Assembly: GCF_029867415.1 (NCBI RefSeq)
Contig: NC_081186.1
Span: forward strand, 26,043,915-26,107,914
Length of the DNA: 64,000 nt
Reading direction: 5' to 3'
Origin: Vicia villosa
Lineage: Eukaryota > Streptophyta > Magnoliopsida > Fabales > Fabaceae
How positions within the stretch are numbered: position 1 is the first letter of the stretch; each line of letters starts with the position of its first letter. Shown one piece after another: positions 44,674 through 55,688 of the stretch. A model generated the notes under the pieces. It had not been told where the DNA came from. It saw nothing but the letters and a program-made list of their open reading frames with translations, and did no database searches. The position numbers and the translations under genes were made by a program.

Positions 44674-46477
44674 TAGGAATAATCTTATCCTTAGGTACCC
44701 ACATCTTTTTGGGTCCTTTCTTGTTAGATTTTCTCAAGTTCTGATTGAACTTGGGTTTAACATTGTAAGCAATAGGAGGAACAGCATGATAATTCTTAAT
44801 GTGAGTTTCATGATATTTCCTAGGTTGTGTCACATGCTTCTTAGTGTGTGTAATGTGAAAACTTTGTGCATGTGAAGTGTGCCTAATATCATGTGAGTGG
44901 CCATACTTGAACTGATCATACAATGGCTTGTATGTAATTTTCATTTCATCAACAGGTTCAAGTTTGTATGGGGTTTCACCCTCATAACCAATGCCAAATC
45001 TTTTGTTTCCAGATACGGCATATATCATAGAAGCTAGCTGACTTCTGCCAATACTTCTAGATAAGAACTTTCTGAAACTTAAATCATATTCTTTCAGAAT
45101 ATGGTTCAGACTAGGAGTGGATTTTTCTGAATCAGAAGGAGATCCAACATTATTGGATAATTTTAAAAGTTTTTCTTTTAATTCAGAATTCTCCAACTCA
45201 AGCTTCTTTGTTTCAAATTCAAATTGCTTTTTCAGCTTTTTGTATTTGAGACTAATCTGAGACTTGAGTTCCAGAAGTTCAGTTAGACCGGAAACTAACT
45301 CATCTCTAGTAAGTTCAGAAAATACCTCTTCAGAATCTGATTCTGATGTAGATTCTGATCCGTCATCTTCTGTCGCCATCAGCGCACAGTTGGCCTGCTC
45401 ATCTTCTGAATCATCTTCTGACTCATCCCAGGTTGCCATAAGACCTTTCTTCTTATGAAACTTCTTCTTGGGACTTTCCTTCTGAAGATTTGGACATTCA
45501 TTCTTGAAGTGTCCAGGCTCGTTGCATTCATAGCACATGACCTTCTTTTTGTCAAATCTTCTTTCATCAGAAGATTCTCCACGTTCAAATTTCCTTGAAC
45601 TTCTGAAGCCTCTGAACTTCCTTTGCTTGGTCTTCCAGATTTGATTTAGCCTTCTGGAGATCAGGGACAGTTCATCTTCTTCTTCAGATTCTGATTCTTC
45701 AGGATCTTCTTCTTTGGCCTGAAAAGCGTTAGTGCATTTCTTGATATTTGATTTTAATGCAATAGACTTACCTTTCTTTTGAGGCTCATTTGCGTCCAGC
45801 TCAATTTCATGACTTCTCAAGGCACTGATCAGCTCTTCCAGAGAAACTTCATTCAGATTCTTCGCAATCTTGAATGCAGTCACCATAGGACCCCATCTTC
45901 TGGGTAAGCTTCTGATGATCTTCTTTACATGATCAGCCTTGGTGTATCCTTTGTCAAGAACTTTCAATCCAGCAGTAAGAGTTTGAAATCTTGAAAACAT
46001 CTTTTCAATGTCTTCATCATCCTCCATCTTGAAGGCTTCGTACTTCTGGATTAAGGCTAGAGCTTTGGTCTCCTTGACTTGAGCATTTCCTTCATGAGTC
46101 ATTTTCAAGGACTCATATATGTCATAGGCCGTTTCCCTGTTAGATATCTTCTCATACTCAGCATGAGAGATAGCATTCAGCAAAACAGTTCTGCATTTAT
46201 GATGATTCCTGAAAAGCTTCTTTTGATCATCATTCATTTCTTGCCTTGACAGCTTTACGCCTCTGGCATTCACAGGATGTTTGTAACCATCCATCAGAAG
46301 ATCCCATAGATCACCATCTAGACCCAGAAAGTAACTTTCCAGTTTATCTTTCCAGTATTCAAAGTTTTCACCATCAAATACCGGCGGTCTAGTATAACCA
46401 TTGTTACCGTTGTATTGCTCAGCAGAGCCAGATGTAGATGCAGGTGTAGGTGTAGTCCTTTCACTTTCATCAACCAT
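44558..46477 (-). CDS. gag: Sirevirus Gag, body 2 (639 codons)
   Basis: Layout is identical to the gag of body 1, including the CCHC knuckle and coiled coil. One residue difference was seen (Phe in KRFGIG). Near-identity of two long open gags indicates that the tandem is recent. Confidence 0.9.
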   Translation of the reverse strand: MVDESERTTPTPASTSGSAEQYNGNNGYTRPPVFDGENFEYWKDKLESYFLGLDGDLWDLLMDGYKHPVNARGVKLSRQEMNDDQKKLFRNHHKCRTVLLNAISHAEYEKISNRETAYDIYESLKMTHEGNAQVKETKALALIQKYEAFKMEDDEDIEKMFSRFQTLTAGLKVLDKGYTKADHVKKIIRSLPRRWGPMVTAFKIAKNLNEVSLEELISALRSHEIELDANEPQKKGKSIALKSNIKKCTNAFQAKEEDPEESESEEEDELSLISRRLNQIWKTKQRKFRGFRSSRKFERGESSDERRFDKKKVMCYECNEPGHFKNECPNLQKESPKKKFHKKKGLMATWDESEDDSEDEQANCALMATEDDGSESTSESDSEEVFSELTRDELVSGLTELLELKSQISLKYKKLKKQFEFETKKLELENSELKEKLLKLSNNVGSPSDSEKSTPSLNHILKEYDLSFRKFLSRSIGRSQLASMIYAVSGNKRFGIGYEGETPYKLEPVDEMKITYKPLYDQFKYGHSHDIRHTSHAQSFHITHTKKHVTQPRKYHETHIKNYHAVPPIAYNVKPKFNQNLRKSNKKGPKKMWVPKDKIIPIADILDCKKDKAQHVMVPGLWMLATHDRKKVYVPRPGA

Positions 46478-46564
46478 CTTTTAAATGAAGCGTTTTTCTC
46501 TTCCTGAATCTTTTCTAAACACGGTTAAGTGCTTGCACCTTAGAACCGGCGCTCTGATGCCAAT
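46478..46564 (-). other. Leader and primer-binding site, body 2
   Basis: TGGCATCAGAGCGCCGG on the minus strand at 46546-46562 lies just inside LTR C, identical to body 1. This marks LTR C as the true 5' LTR of the array. Confidence 0.75.
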
Positions 46565-47842
46565 TGAAGGATAGAAAAACACTTAGAAAGGGGGGGATTG
46601 AATAAGTGTGACTTTAAAATCTTGGGCGATAAAAATAAATTGCACAATTATTTTTATCCTGGTTCGCTGTTAACGAAGCTACTCCAGTCCACCCCCGCAG
46701 AGATGATTTACCTCAACTGAGGATTTAATCCACTAATCGCACGGATTACAATGGTTTTCCACTTAGCCGCAACTAAGTCTTCCAGAGTCTTCTGATCACA
46801 CACTGATCACTCCAGGAACAACTGCTTAGTTCACTCCTAAGACTTTTCTAGAGTCTACTAATCAACACGATCACTCTAGGCTTAGTTCACTCCTAAGACT
46901 TTTTCTAGAGTCTACTGATCAACACGATCACTCTAGGCTTAGTTCACTCCTAAGACTTTCTGCTCAGCCAACTGCCAAGACTTCCTAGAGTATACTGATC
47001 AACCGATCACTCTAGTTCCTTACAACTTAATGTAATCTATTCAAGAGTTTACAAATGCTTCTTAAAAGCGATAATCACAACTGTGATATTTCTCTTAACG
47101 TTTAAGCTTAATCTCACTAAAATATTACAACAGCAATGTAGTGAGCTTTGATGAAGATGAAGATTCTGAGTTTAGATTTGAACAGCGTTTCAGCAAGTTT
47201 GATATAAGTTGTTTTGGTGCAGAATCGTTAACCTTGCTTCTTATCAGAACTTCATATTTATAGGCGTTGAGAAGATGACCGTTGAATGCATTTAATGCTT
47301 TGCGTGTTCCGTACAGCTTTGCATTTAATGTTATACGCTTTTGTCAACTACCTCGAGCCTTGTTCACGCTGTGTCTACTGACGTAGCCTTTAGTAGCTTT
47401 AACGTTCCTTTTGTCAGTCAGCGTAGTCTGCCACGTGTACTTCCTTCTGATCTGATGTTTGTGAATACGACGTTTGAATATCATCAGAGTCAAACAGCTT
47501 GGTGCACAGCATCTTCTGATCTTCTGACCTTGAAGTGCTTCTGAGCGTGATACCATCTTCTGATCTTCAGTGCTTCTGATCTCATGTTCTTCTGATGCTT
47601 TCATAGACCCATGTTCTGATTCTGCTTCGACCATCTTCTGATGTCTTGCCAGACCATGTTCTGATGTTGCATACTGAACCATTTGAGATACAACTTCTGA
47701 GCGCTGAATTATGCGTACTCTTTATATATTTCCTGAAAGGGAAATTGCATTGGATTAGAGTACCATATTATCTTAAGCAAAATTCATATTATTGTTATCA
47801 TCAAAACTAAGATAATTGATAAGAACAAATCTTGTTCTAACA
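46565..47842 (-). repeat. Sirevirus LTR C (outer 5' LTR)
   Basis: The LTR is 1278 bp, with an inverted TATA box at 47255-47262. It carries one private change (TCTACTAATC near 46855). It ends at 47842 and is followed directly by the AATAT target copy and the resumed H integrase. Confidence 0.92.
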
Positions 47843-47847
47843 AATAT

Positions 47848-50086
47848 GTGTCGAAAGACTTCGACATGTTATGTGAGAAAGAAGGGATTATGCATGATGT
47901 GGTGCCACCCTACACTCCACAACAGAATGGAACTGTAGAAAGAAAGAATCGAACCATCATGAATATGGTGAGAAGTATGTTGAAAGGCAAGAATTTACCT
48001 AAAGAGTTTTAGGGTGAAGCTGTGTCGACCGCAACATATATTCTGAACAGATGTCCGACGAAGAAGCTAGAAGGAATTACTCCAGAAGAATGTTGGTCTG
48101 GTGTGAAACCTAGCTTGAGTCATCTGAAGGTATTTGGATCTATAGCACATAGACATGTGCCAGATCAGTTAAGAAGAAAACTTGATGACAAGTCGAGTCA
48201 AATGATCCTTATAGGATATCATTCGACTGGAGGATACAAGTTGTTCGACCTAGTGAACAAGCAAGTAGTGATCAGCAGGGACGTGATCATAGATGAGCTT
48301 AAAGAATGGGATTGAACAGAAAATGCCAAGAAGGATTCAGTGAGAATCTTTTGTGACGAACCAGCTACTGAAGTCAAAAGAGAATAAGTTCGACAAGAAG
48401 AAGTCATAGGTAATGCAGGCCCAAGAAGGCCTCAGAGAACAAGACACATGCGTGCAAGGTTGCAAGAATGTGTGATTACATCAGATGATGTAGTCAATGA
48501 TGGAGGTGATCTGATACATTACGCTTTCTACGCAGATGTCAAACCTGTCAATGCAACTGAGGCATTGAAGGATTTAAAGTGGGTGAAAGCTATGAATGAA
48601 GAATTGAAGTCCATCGAAGACAACAATACTTGGTCACTTGTCGAATTGCCTCAAGGCAAGAAGGAAATTGATGTGAAGTGGGTATACAAGGTGAAGTGTA
48701 ATCCCAAAGGTGAAGTGACTCGACACAAGGCAAGGCTTGTGGCGAAAGGATTTCTTCAGAAGGAAGGAATTAACTTCGATGAGGTTTTTGCACCTGTTGC
48801 TAGAATCAAAACAATCAGGTTGGTTGTTGGTCTAGCTGAAATAAACAGTTGGCATATATGTCAGATGGACGTGAAGTGTGCATTCCTAAATGGACCCTTA
48901 GACGAAGAAGTCTATGTTGCACAACCAGTTGGGTTTGTGAAACATGGCAAAGAGAGAAAGGTATACAGGCTTCATAAAGCCGTGTATGGACTGAAGCAAG
49001 CTCCAAGAGCTTGGAATAAGAAGATCGACAGTTTCCTAAGGGAGAAAGAATTTGTTAAGTGCACAACTGAACATGGGGTATATGTAAGAAGAAGCAAGAG
49101 TGAATTGATTATACTATGTCTCTATGTCGATGACTTGTTGATATCAGGTAGCTGCAAGAAAGAGATCGAAGGCTTCAAAGGTGATCTCAGCAAGGAATTT
49201 GAAATTTCGGATTTTGGCGAAATTTCATACTTCCTTGGCATCGAATTCTACAAGAGTAGTAGAGGCTTGATGATGCATCAAAGAAGATATGCAAGTGAAA
49301 TTCTCAAGAGATTTGAGATGGAAGAATGCAATTCGACTTTGACACCTGCTGAAACAAGATTGCAACTGTCGAAGAACCTAGATGAAGAGGATGTCGACCC
49401 AACCCAATACAGAAGACTTATTGGGTCATTGAGATACCTTTGTCACACAAGGCCTGACTTAGCATACAGTGTAGGTATGATAAGTAGATTCATGCAGAAG
49501 CCAAAGGTGTCGCACCTGGCAGCGGCGAAGAGGATACTGAGGTATCTGAAAGGAACTCTCGACTATGGCACCTGTTTCCTGCAGCCGATAAGGGAAAAGA
49601 ATGCAAATTAGTGGGTTACACCGACTCGAGTTGGTGTAGCGATGCTGAGGATCAAAAATCCACATCAGGATATGTGTTTATGCTAGGTGGTGCAACAGTT
49701 GCTTGGAGTTCGAGAAAGGAACCATTAGTGGCACTATCATCGTGCGAAGCAGAATACATAGCTGCTTATCTTTGTACATGTCAAGCAACATGGATAGTGA
49801 ACTTGGTTGAAGAGATAATAGAGAAAGATCATGGAGCATTACCATGAAGATCGACAGCATGTCAGCTATCAATCTAGCGAAGAATTTGATAGCACATGGT
49901 CGAAGCAAGCACATCGAAATGAGGTTCCACTATCTTCGAGAAGAGATAGCTAAAGGGAAGATGAATTTGGAGCGCTGTAGAACTGAGAATCAGATTGCAG
50001 ATATCATGACGAAGGGAGTGTTGGTCGAAATATTCAGAAGATTAAGAGCTATGATGAATGTAGATAGCTTAGACACAATGAATTAG
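47848..50086 (+). pseudogene. Ty1/copia integrase-RT-RNase H (3' half), element H
   Basis: The integrase resumes after the nested insertion; PQQNGTVERKNR holds the catalytic Glu. A TAG at 48010 replaces an expected Trp codon, TGA at 48313 and TAA at 48385 follow. The reverse transcriptase frame (48448-49611) keeps [19 protein letters not shown] and YVDD (about 49123). RNase H is split between two frames (49611-49847 and 49844-50086), with STSGYVF and SSCEAEY visible. Three stops and at least two frameshifts make it inactive. Most lesions fit C-to-T or G-to-A transitions. Confidence 0.88.
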
Positions 50087-50092
50087 GTGGTG

Positions 50093-51108
50093 TGTTAATT
50101 TATAATCCCTTGTGTCGAAGCAGGTTGTTGCTCGAACACAAGGTGTGTCGAAGTGTGTAACAGTTTGTTACACATATATTTGTTTTAGATCTAGATAGAT
50201 TTGATTTAGATTTAAAATAGATTAGATTTGATTTAGTTCCAAAATAGTTATTTTGGGCTTTTATAGTTTTGGCAGGGATGGCAACGGGGCGGGTCGGGGA
50301 CGAATATTACCTCCCCCAAACCCAAACCTGAATCCCAAATAGTCCCCGTTCCCCGCCCCGAATCCAAACGGGGATGGAGAATTAAAACCCAAACCCGATC
50401 CAAACAGGTTCGGGTATCCCCGCCTCGCCACCATCCATTTAGTGAAATCAATTTTTTTAATAGAAATACTCATTTTTTCTAAAATTAAATTACTTTATAA
50501 ATAATAAAATGAAACAATTTCAAAAAAATTCATACATACATTTTAAATATTTTAAATAATAAATACAAATCAAAATATCAAAACTTTGGCCACATATTTA
50601 ATATTCTAAATTATCAAAAATATATATTAATATACACAATGAAATAAACTGGCGGGTTTAGGGACGGGTTCAAGGTGGGTACTAGTGTCCCCATTACCCG
50701 ACCCGTCCCCATATTTTGTAATCGGAGAAAACCCAAACCCAAACCCAGTCAAAGCGGGTTTTCCCCGTCAACTTCAGGGCGGGTTCGGGTGGGTACCCAC
50801 GAGTACGGGTTTTGTTGCCATGTCTAAGTTTTGGCCTTTGGCTTAGGAAGAAAGCTAACCTAAATCTATAAATAGGGAGTAACCCTCATTATTTGTAATC
50901 AAGTCATTAACTTGTATTCATAGAAGTTGCAGTTGCAAGTGAATAACAGAATTTCCACAGTTTGTGGGCAGAGAGAAACTCTGCAGAAAATACTTTCTTC
51001 TTCTCTTTTAATTTCCGCAAACCATAATCCTACTTTTGTTCTTATTTTCTTCATTGTCATCTTTAACGATAAGGAATTACTCAAAGGTTTGAGAGTTTAA
51101 TTCCAATA
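50093..51108 (+). repeat. 3' LTR of element H, interrupted by a MITE
   Basis: It starts TGTTAATTTATAATCC (could be 2 bp earlier) after AATTAGGTGG. It ends TTCCAATA, where the remnant 5' LTR has TTCCAACA, so the terminal CA has mutated. Without the MITE the LTR is about 454 bp. TATA box (TATAAATA) at 50867-50874. The last 145 bp match 27883-28027. Confidence 0.85.
50273..50826. mobile_element. hAT-like MITE, 554 bp
   Basis: It begins CAGGGATGGCAAC and ends GTTGCCATGTCTA, imperfect terminal inverted repeats. An exact 8-bp target duplication AGTTTTGG flanks it (50265-50272 and 50827-50834). Eight-bp duplications and CAGGG-type ends are typical of hAT elements. Both ends are rich in GGGCGGGT/ACCCGCCC-type text around an AT-rich centre, so much of the element can fold. 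No transposase is encoded. Confidence 0.82.
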
Positions 51109-51109
51109 A

Positions 51110-51240
51110 GAAGGACTCATTGTCCACTAGCGGGAGCCCGTTTAAAGTCAGAACAAATTTCTGTATAGACTAGCCCAACACAAAAATTGATAGCACCTAG
51201 CAGGATTCGAACTTAGGTCCTTGAGAGGAACACACTCTCA
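51110..51240 (-). mobile_element. 5'-truncated SINE fragment
   Basis: On the minus strand, GTTCGAATCCTGCTAGG is a Pol III B box followed by a SINE-like body. An A box is not seen upstream; the sequence turns AT-rich after 'CTTGAGAGTGTG'. It lies directly after the H LTR. Assignment to a tRNA-derived plant SINE is inference from the B box and its context. Confidence 0.5.
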
Positions 51241-51363
51241 AGATAAATAAAATAACATAACATTCAAATTCTAACGATAACATAAATAATATTAACAATT
51301 AGTAACTACTAATAATTTATTATTTTAAAAACTAAAAATTATATTAAAATATTAGCAAAATTA

Positions 51364-53910
51364 TGTAACGCCCCAAATTTAATTAATTAGTTAGTTAAAT
51401 TATTGAAGGATTTAATTATGGAAATTGGAAGAAGTTTGAGAATGTATCGGAATAACTGGATTTGTTAGTGTGATTTTAAGAGGCACATTTGAATTATTAA
51501 GTTAAAGTCAGATTTCATTCGGTTTAATCGGAGAAATAATATTAGAAATAATATTATTATATTGGACTACTATTTGATTAAAAATTGGATTTAGCGGTGG
51601 TGTGAGAAATAATATCGGAGGTGTTAATTGGTTGGCCCAATATGACGTTATGGAATAATAAGTATTTTATTAGGGTTAAGTTGGATTTATATATAAAGAA
51701 GCATAAGGCCTGATTGAAGGATTTAATTGGTGGTTGTACGTGAAGAGGAAAAGAATGAAGGCATTAGGGTTTGGAAGAAGAAGATACGAGAAGAGCACAA
51801 GCCGGAACCGGAATTGGAATTTCGATCGGAGTTAGAGCGGCCGTTAAATCTAAGGTAAAGGGTGGGGTTCTAACTCTATAACTGAACTCATGATGAATGA
51901 TATCTGAGGGGTTAGGTTATATGAAATTGTCTCTCTGTTTGTGTGAATTGGTGTTGCAGAATAATTGTTTTATTATGATGTTGATTCTATTGAAATTGTG
52001 AGTATGTGAAAATATATGCTGCTGTATACGTTGGATGAATTGATTTTTGAGACCGGAAGCGTTGGTGTTCTGAGGGTACGTGAGAAAGGGCACACTTGTC
52101 AGTGACGGACAGAAGAGGATGGTGCGCGACGACCGGCACCCTCTCGGTACGACGGCCGACATCACCATACGACTACCGACAAGGAGGCATGCGTGATGGC
52201 CGACAGCAATAAGCCCATGACGGGCGGCAGCGAGGTGTGGGAAGGGTTGCCGAGTGGCACACCCCACCTTGCCATGTGATTTTTTTCGTTGCCGTGTCAC
52301 TGTGCGATGTTTCTTTTGTTTTCTTTCTGTTCTAATGTAGGTGCCCAGTTGTTCCATGTTTGCTTGCTGCTACTGAAGCAATTATATAATGACATACATA
52401 ATGGAAATGAACAATACTTAGGAGGTGAAATATGATTGAAACATTAGGATAAGGAATCGTGAACAGTAGCATATGAGGCAATGCAGTAGTAGGATTTAGT
52501 CCTTAATTAATAGGAATAGTTAAGTGGTAGGTTTTTAGCAGACAATGAGATGTGAATGGCAGAGCTGGAATTTTGATAACAGAATGAATTTGGATGCAAG
52601 GAATTAAATATAGCAGTCTAATAAATTAATAGAAGTCATATAATAATTGGTAGCGATAGCAGTGAGCGAAAGAATTCCGAATTAGCCGGGATAGCGAATT
52701 TAGCGGTAAATTTAGTTAACCGAAATTAATTGAAATTTGTTGAGGTAGTTCGTATATTTCAGTAGGTAGTTATGATTGATTTGTTTTGTGAATTATGTTG
52801 AATACATTGTGTTGTATTTTCTTTGTGATCTCTCAGCGAAGTGTATATTGTTGTTATTTTATGCAAAGTTGCAGGATGGTTCAGTGACGATGAATACCTC
52901 TATTTATTGGTATAGCGACGATAGGCTTATGCCTTTGTGATGATGTTGTTATTTGTTGTGTGTGATTGTTGCATTCATACACATATGCATTCTTGGCGAA
53001 GACCTGGATTGGCAAAACAGCGACGAAGGCTTATGCCTGTTTTTGATGCCTCTATTAACTGACAATTGGCGATGGGGCTGAAGCCCTGGGTACCACATGC
53101 ATGTGTATTTGTTAGAGTCTCATTATATGTGGCATGAGTGTGATTTAATTTTGACGTGATGTGACTTGAGTTGTTGTTGAATTGTGATAATGTGAAGTTG
53201 TAATTATAAGTTGTTATACTAATGACGTGTTGTGACAGGTATTGTCTGGAAGATGAGAAATAGTTGTTATAACTAGTAATATGTTGTTGTTGTTGTTGAT
53301 TTTTGTTATTATAACGGTTCATTTACTTGTTATTATAACTGTTGTCTGAAAGCTGTAACGTGATAATTTTGTACGATTTAATTATAATATATTGCTTATC
53401 ATGCGTTTGTTTATATTGGTAGATATCTCACCCTTTCTGAATGATGTTTCCCTACCATGGGAAATGGACAGGTACTTAAGTGTAGCTGTGAATGCGAAGC
53501 ATCTTTATGAAGTTTTAGTGGCTGTTATTCGAGTTGGTGTCTTGCTCTGATACGTAGCACTCGGGGGGGGGGGGATAAAACGATTGTTTAAATTATTATT
53601 TCTTTTGCTGAATTTTTATATTGTTTTGGTTTAAATTGTAACTTAAAGTTTCCATGCAAAGAGGCTATGACTTGATTTGAATATTTATGAAGTTTGTTGA
53701 TTCCGCTACGAGTTAATTATTAAATTTGAACAAGTGATTTTTAGTAATGATCTAATTATCGTTTTAAATTCTTGTGTTATGTGTCTATGTGAAGGCAAAT
53801 AAGCCGTAATTGTTTTTGAATGACGAATATGTGATACCTCAAATGAACTTTTTTGAAATTTATACTCTGATTTTTCCGTATATTTTATTGGGTAGATTTG
53901 GGGTGTTACA
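51364..53910 (+). mobile_element. Solo LTR of a Ty3/gypsy-like element (R family)
   Basis: A 2547-bp sequence begins TGTAACGCCCCAAATTT and ends TTGGGGTGTTACA. A perfect 5-bp target duplication AATTA flanks it (51359-51363 and 53911-53915). No internal region is present, so it is a solo LTR. A TATA-like run lies at 51688-51697. A GC-rich block with many CGs (about 52100-52270) contrasts with the AT-rich remainder. A G-run lies near 53567. The middle aligns with the inverted fragment 11273-12162. ORFs within it (for example 51917-52357, minus) show no domain. Confidence 0.88.
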
Positions 53911-53915
53911 AATTA

Positions 53916-54599
53916 CATTAGGAATCTTTTAAGTTATTTAATTGTTAAAGATTGATTTTTAAAAAAATATTAACAAGTCACTCCTTTAAGTTACCTAACG
54001 CCTACACCTTTAACTTTTTTTAAAAAAAAAAATCATTCTAAAAATGAATATTTGACATTAACATTTGTGAGATGGTTGTAACGTTGATGACATGGACTGG
54101 TTTTTTATTTACCATTAAGTAATTCTCTAAAATCACTTTTGTTTTAAACTGCATAATGGAAGGAGAGATGTGAAATCCTTAAATCCCAAACTAGGAAATG
54201 GAAGGAGTGACGAAGACTATGAATCCCTAAACAAGGATGGGCGTAGATGGAACGAGGGGAACTCGGGCACGAATGAGGAGAGATACGCAAGTAGGAACGA
54301 AGAAGGGAGAAGAGGGATTCGAAGGAGAGGAACGCATAAGCGAAGCATTTTAACGATTGAGGTATGTGTCGTTTTTCCTAATTTTGTGGTTTTCATTTTA
54401 GAGATTGTAGGCGGGTGTTTAGATTGTCTGTATTGGCAGGGTAGTGTAGCATAATGTAATGTAGCTTGTTTGATGTCTAGGGTTTTATTCGTGGTCCCTT
54501 ATATCTATATTGATTTATACATCGCACATCTCTCTCTAAAATGGATTTTTTTTATGTTGACTTTCATCTTGTGGGACAGTTTGACTTCCAACCCACTGA
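53916..54599. other. AT-rich spacer, no recognised gene
   Basis: A 94-codon frame (54170-54454, plus) begins in a purine-rich, Arg/Glu/Gly-rich stretch and ends hydrophobic, but no family is recognised. Nothing else could be supported. Confidence 0.4.
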
Positions 54600-55270
54600 A
54601 CAACAACCTGAGGCCTTGAAAATAATTTCTTAGTCTCACATTGTTTATGTGAGATATCTTAACAAGTTCACTTCATTATATAAGGAAATTCCTTGTTTCA
54701 TTCCAAAACACACAAAAAAAACTTCTATTGAGTTTTTCCTTCCTCACTTTCATAACTCTACGTCTTTTGAATTATCGAAGCGCCAATTTCTCCCCCTTTC
54801 TTTTTACTCGTTGAATTTTTTGAATATTTTCTTGAATTCTCTTTAGAGAACTATGTTAATTTCTCCTCGTTTGAACTGAGAAATTACAAATATTAATTTG
54901 TTAATTTTCTTTGGAGAATTATTTGAATTTCACTTGTATGAGAATTTATTTTAAGTGGTCAAATGACCATTATTGAATTCTTTTAGAAGAATTATTTGAA
55001 TTTCTCCTTGTTTGAGAAATTACTACAGGTCTGTATACCAGATACTAAGAGTGGTTTTAACACCATCACCAACTGGACTTTGTACCATCAGATGATGTAT
55101 TTTTAGACCAATTATCTACCGTGCAAGTAGTAGGCGTACAATATAGAACTTGACTGTTTTATCCAGGAGGCGGCGTGGTTGAGTGACTGTTTTACATAAC
55201 TTTAGGCAGTGTCACAAAACGTCTTAAGGAGAACTTAGTCCACAGGTCAACTCGGTAATTTTTTCAATGG
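54600..55270 (+). repeat. Possible copia-type LTR relic with internal repeats
   Basis: A TATATAAGG-like promoter motif (about 54676) is followed by a unit of about 60-70 bp repeated roughly three times (about 54830-55025), each with 'GAATT-TTTAGAGAA' then 'ATTTCTCCT-GTTTGAGAAATTAC'. Text such as GGCGGCGTGGTTGAGTGAC follows (about 55168). This composition is seen in plant LTRs, but no clear termini or target duplication were found. Confidence 0.35.
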
Positions 55271-55688
55271 CAACATTTTCAAAATTGAAAAACAACAAAA
55301 TTGAAAACAGCCACAATGTTTCAGTCTGCTAATGGCAACCTTTTAACAGTATAAAATGCTGGTGCATATACTCCTCCCTCTCTCTCTCTCTCAAAATATT
55401 TAATTAACACTATTTGCAATTCAATATCTTATACTCTGCATTTATTATAAAGATAAATACATCAATTCAGAATAAGAATATTTAAGAAAAAAAAATTCTT
55501 CTACTTATAAATGTTTTTAGTTAGTATGAATCAATTATTTTAATACGAACATAGCTTATACCAAAAAAACAACGCTTCATTATTATGTATAAATTTTCAA
55601 AAGCCTAATTTCTTTAGACTATAGTGTAAATTGAGGTCAAAAGTTCAATACCCAGGAACAATTTAACACCCTTACCCACTAAAGAATG
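55271..55688. other. Intergenic spacer and 3' flank of the kinase gene
   Basis: AT-rich sequence with a short CT microsatellite (about 55375-55392). On the minus strand it lies downstream of the kinase stop codon and should hold its 3' UTR and poly(A) signal. No separate gene was recognised. Confidence 0.5.

Larger units (their letters stand above)
30251..47842 (-). mobile_element. Tandem Sirevirus (LTR-body-LTR-body-LTR) nested in H
   Basis: This 17,592-bp minus-strand insertion has three LTRs of 1278 bp (30251-31528, 38404-39681, 46565-47842) and two nearly identical bodies. Repeat offsets are 8153 and 8161 bp; the 8-bp difference is the length of a GA microsatellite. The whole array has one pair of target duplications, AATAT (30246-30250 and 47843-47847), inside H integrase. 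One target duplication for two elements fits a single insertion later expanded by unequal LTR-LTR recombination. Both bodies encode full-length gag and pol frames. Confidence 0.92.

Noticed and set aside
50248..50473. Two overlapping ORFs at the MITE left end
   Set aside because: They come from the GC-rich terminal repeat of the MITE, in two frames at once.
51917..52357. 146-codon minus-strand ORF in the solo LTR
   Set aside because: It reads through the GC-rich block of an LTR and has no recognisable domain.
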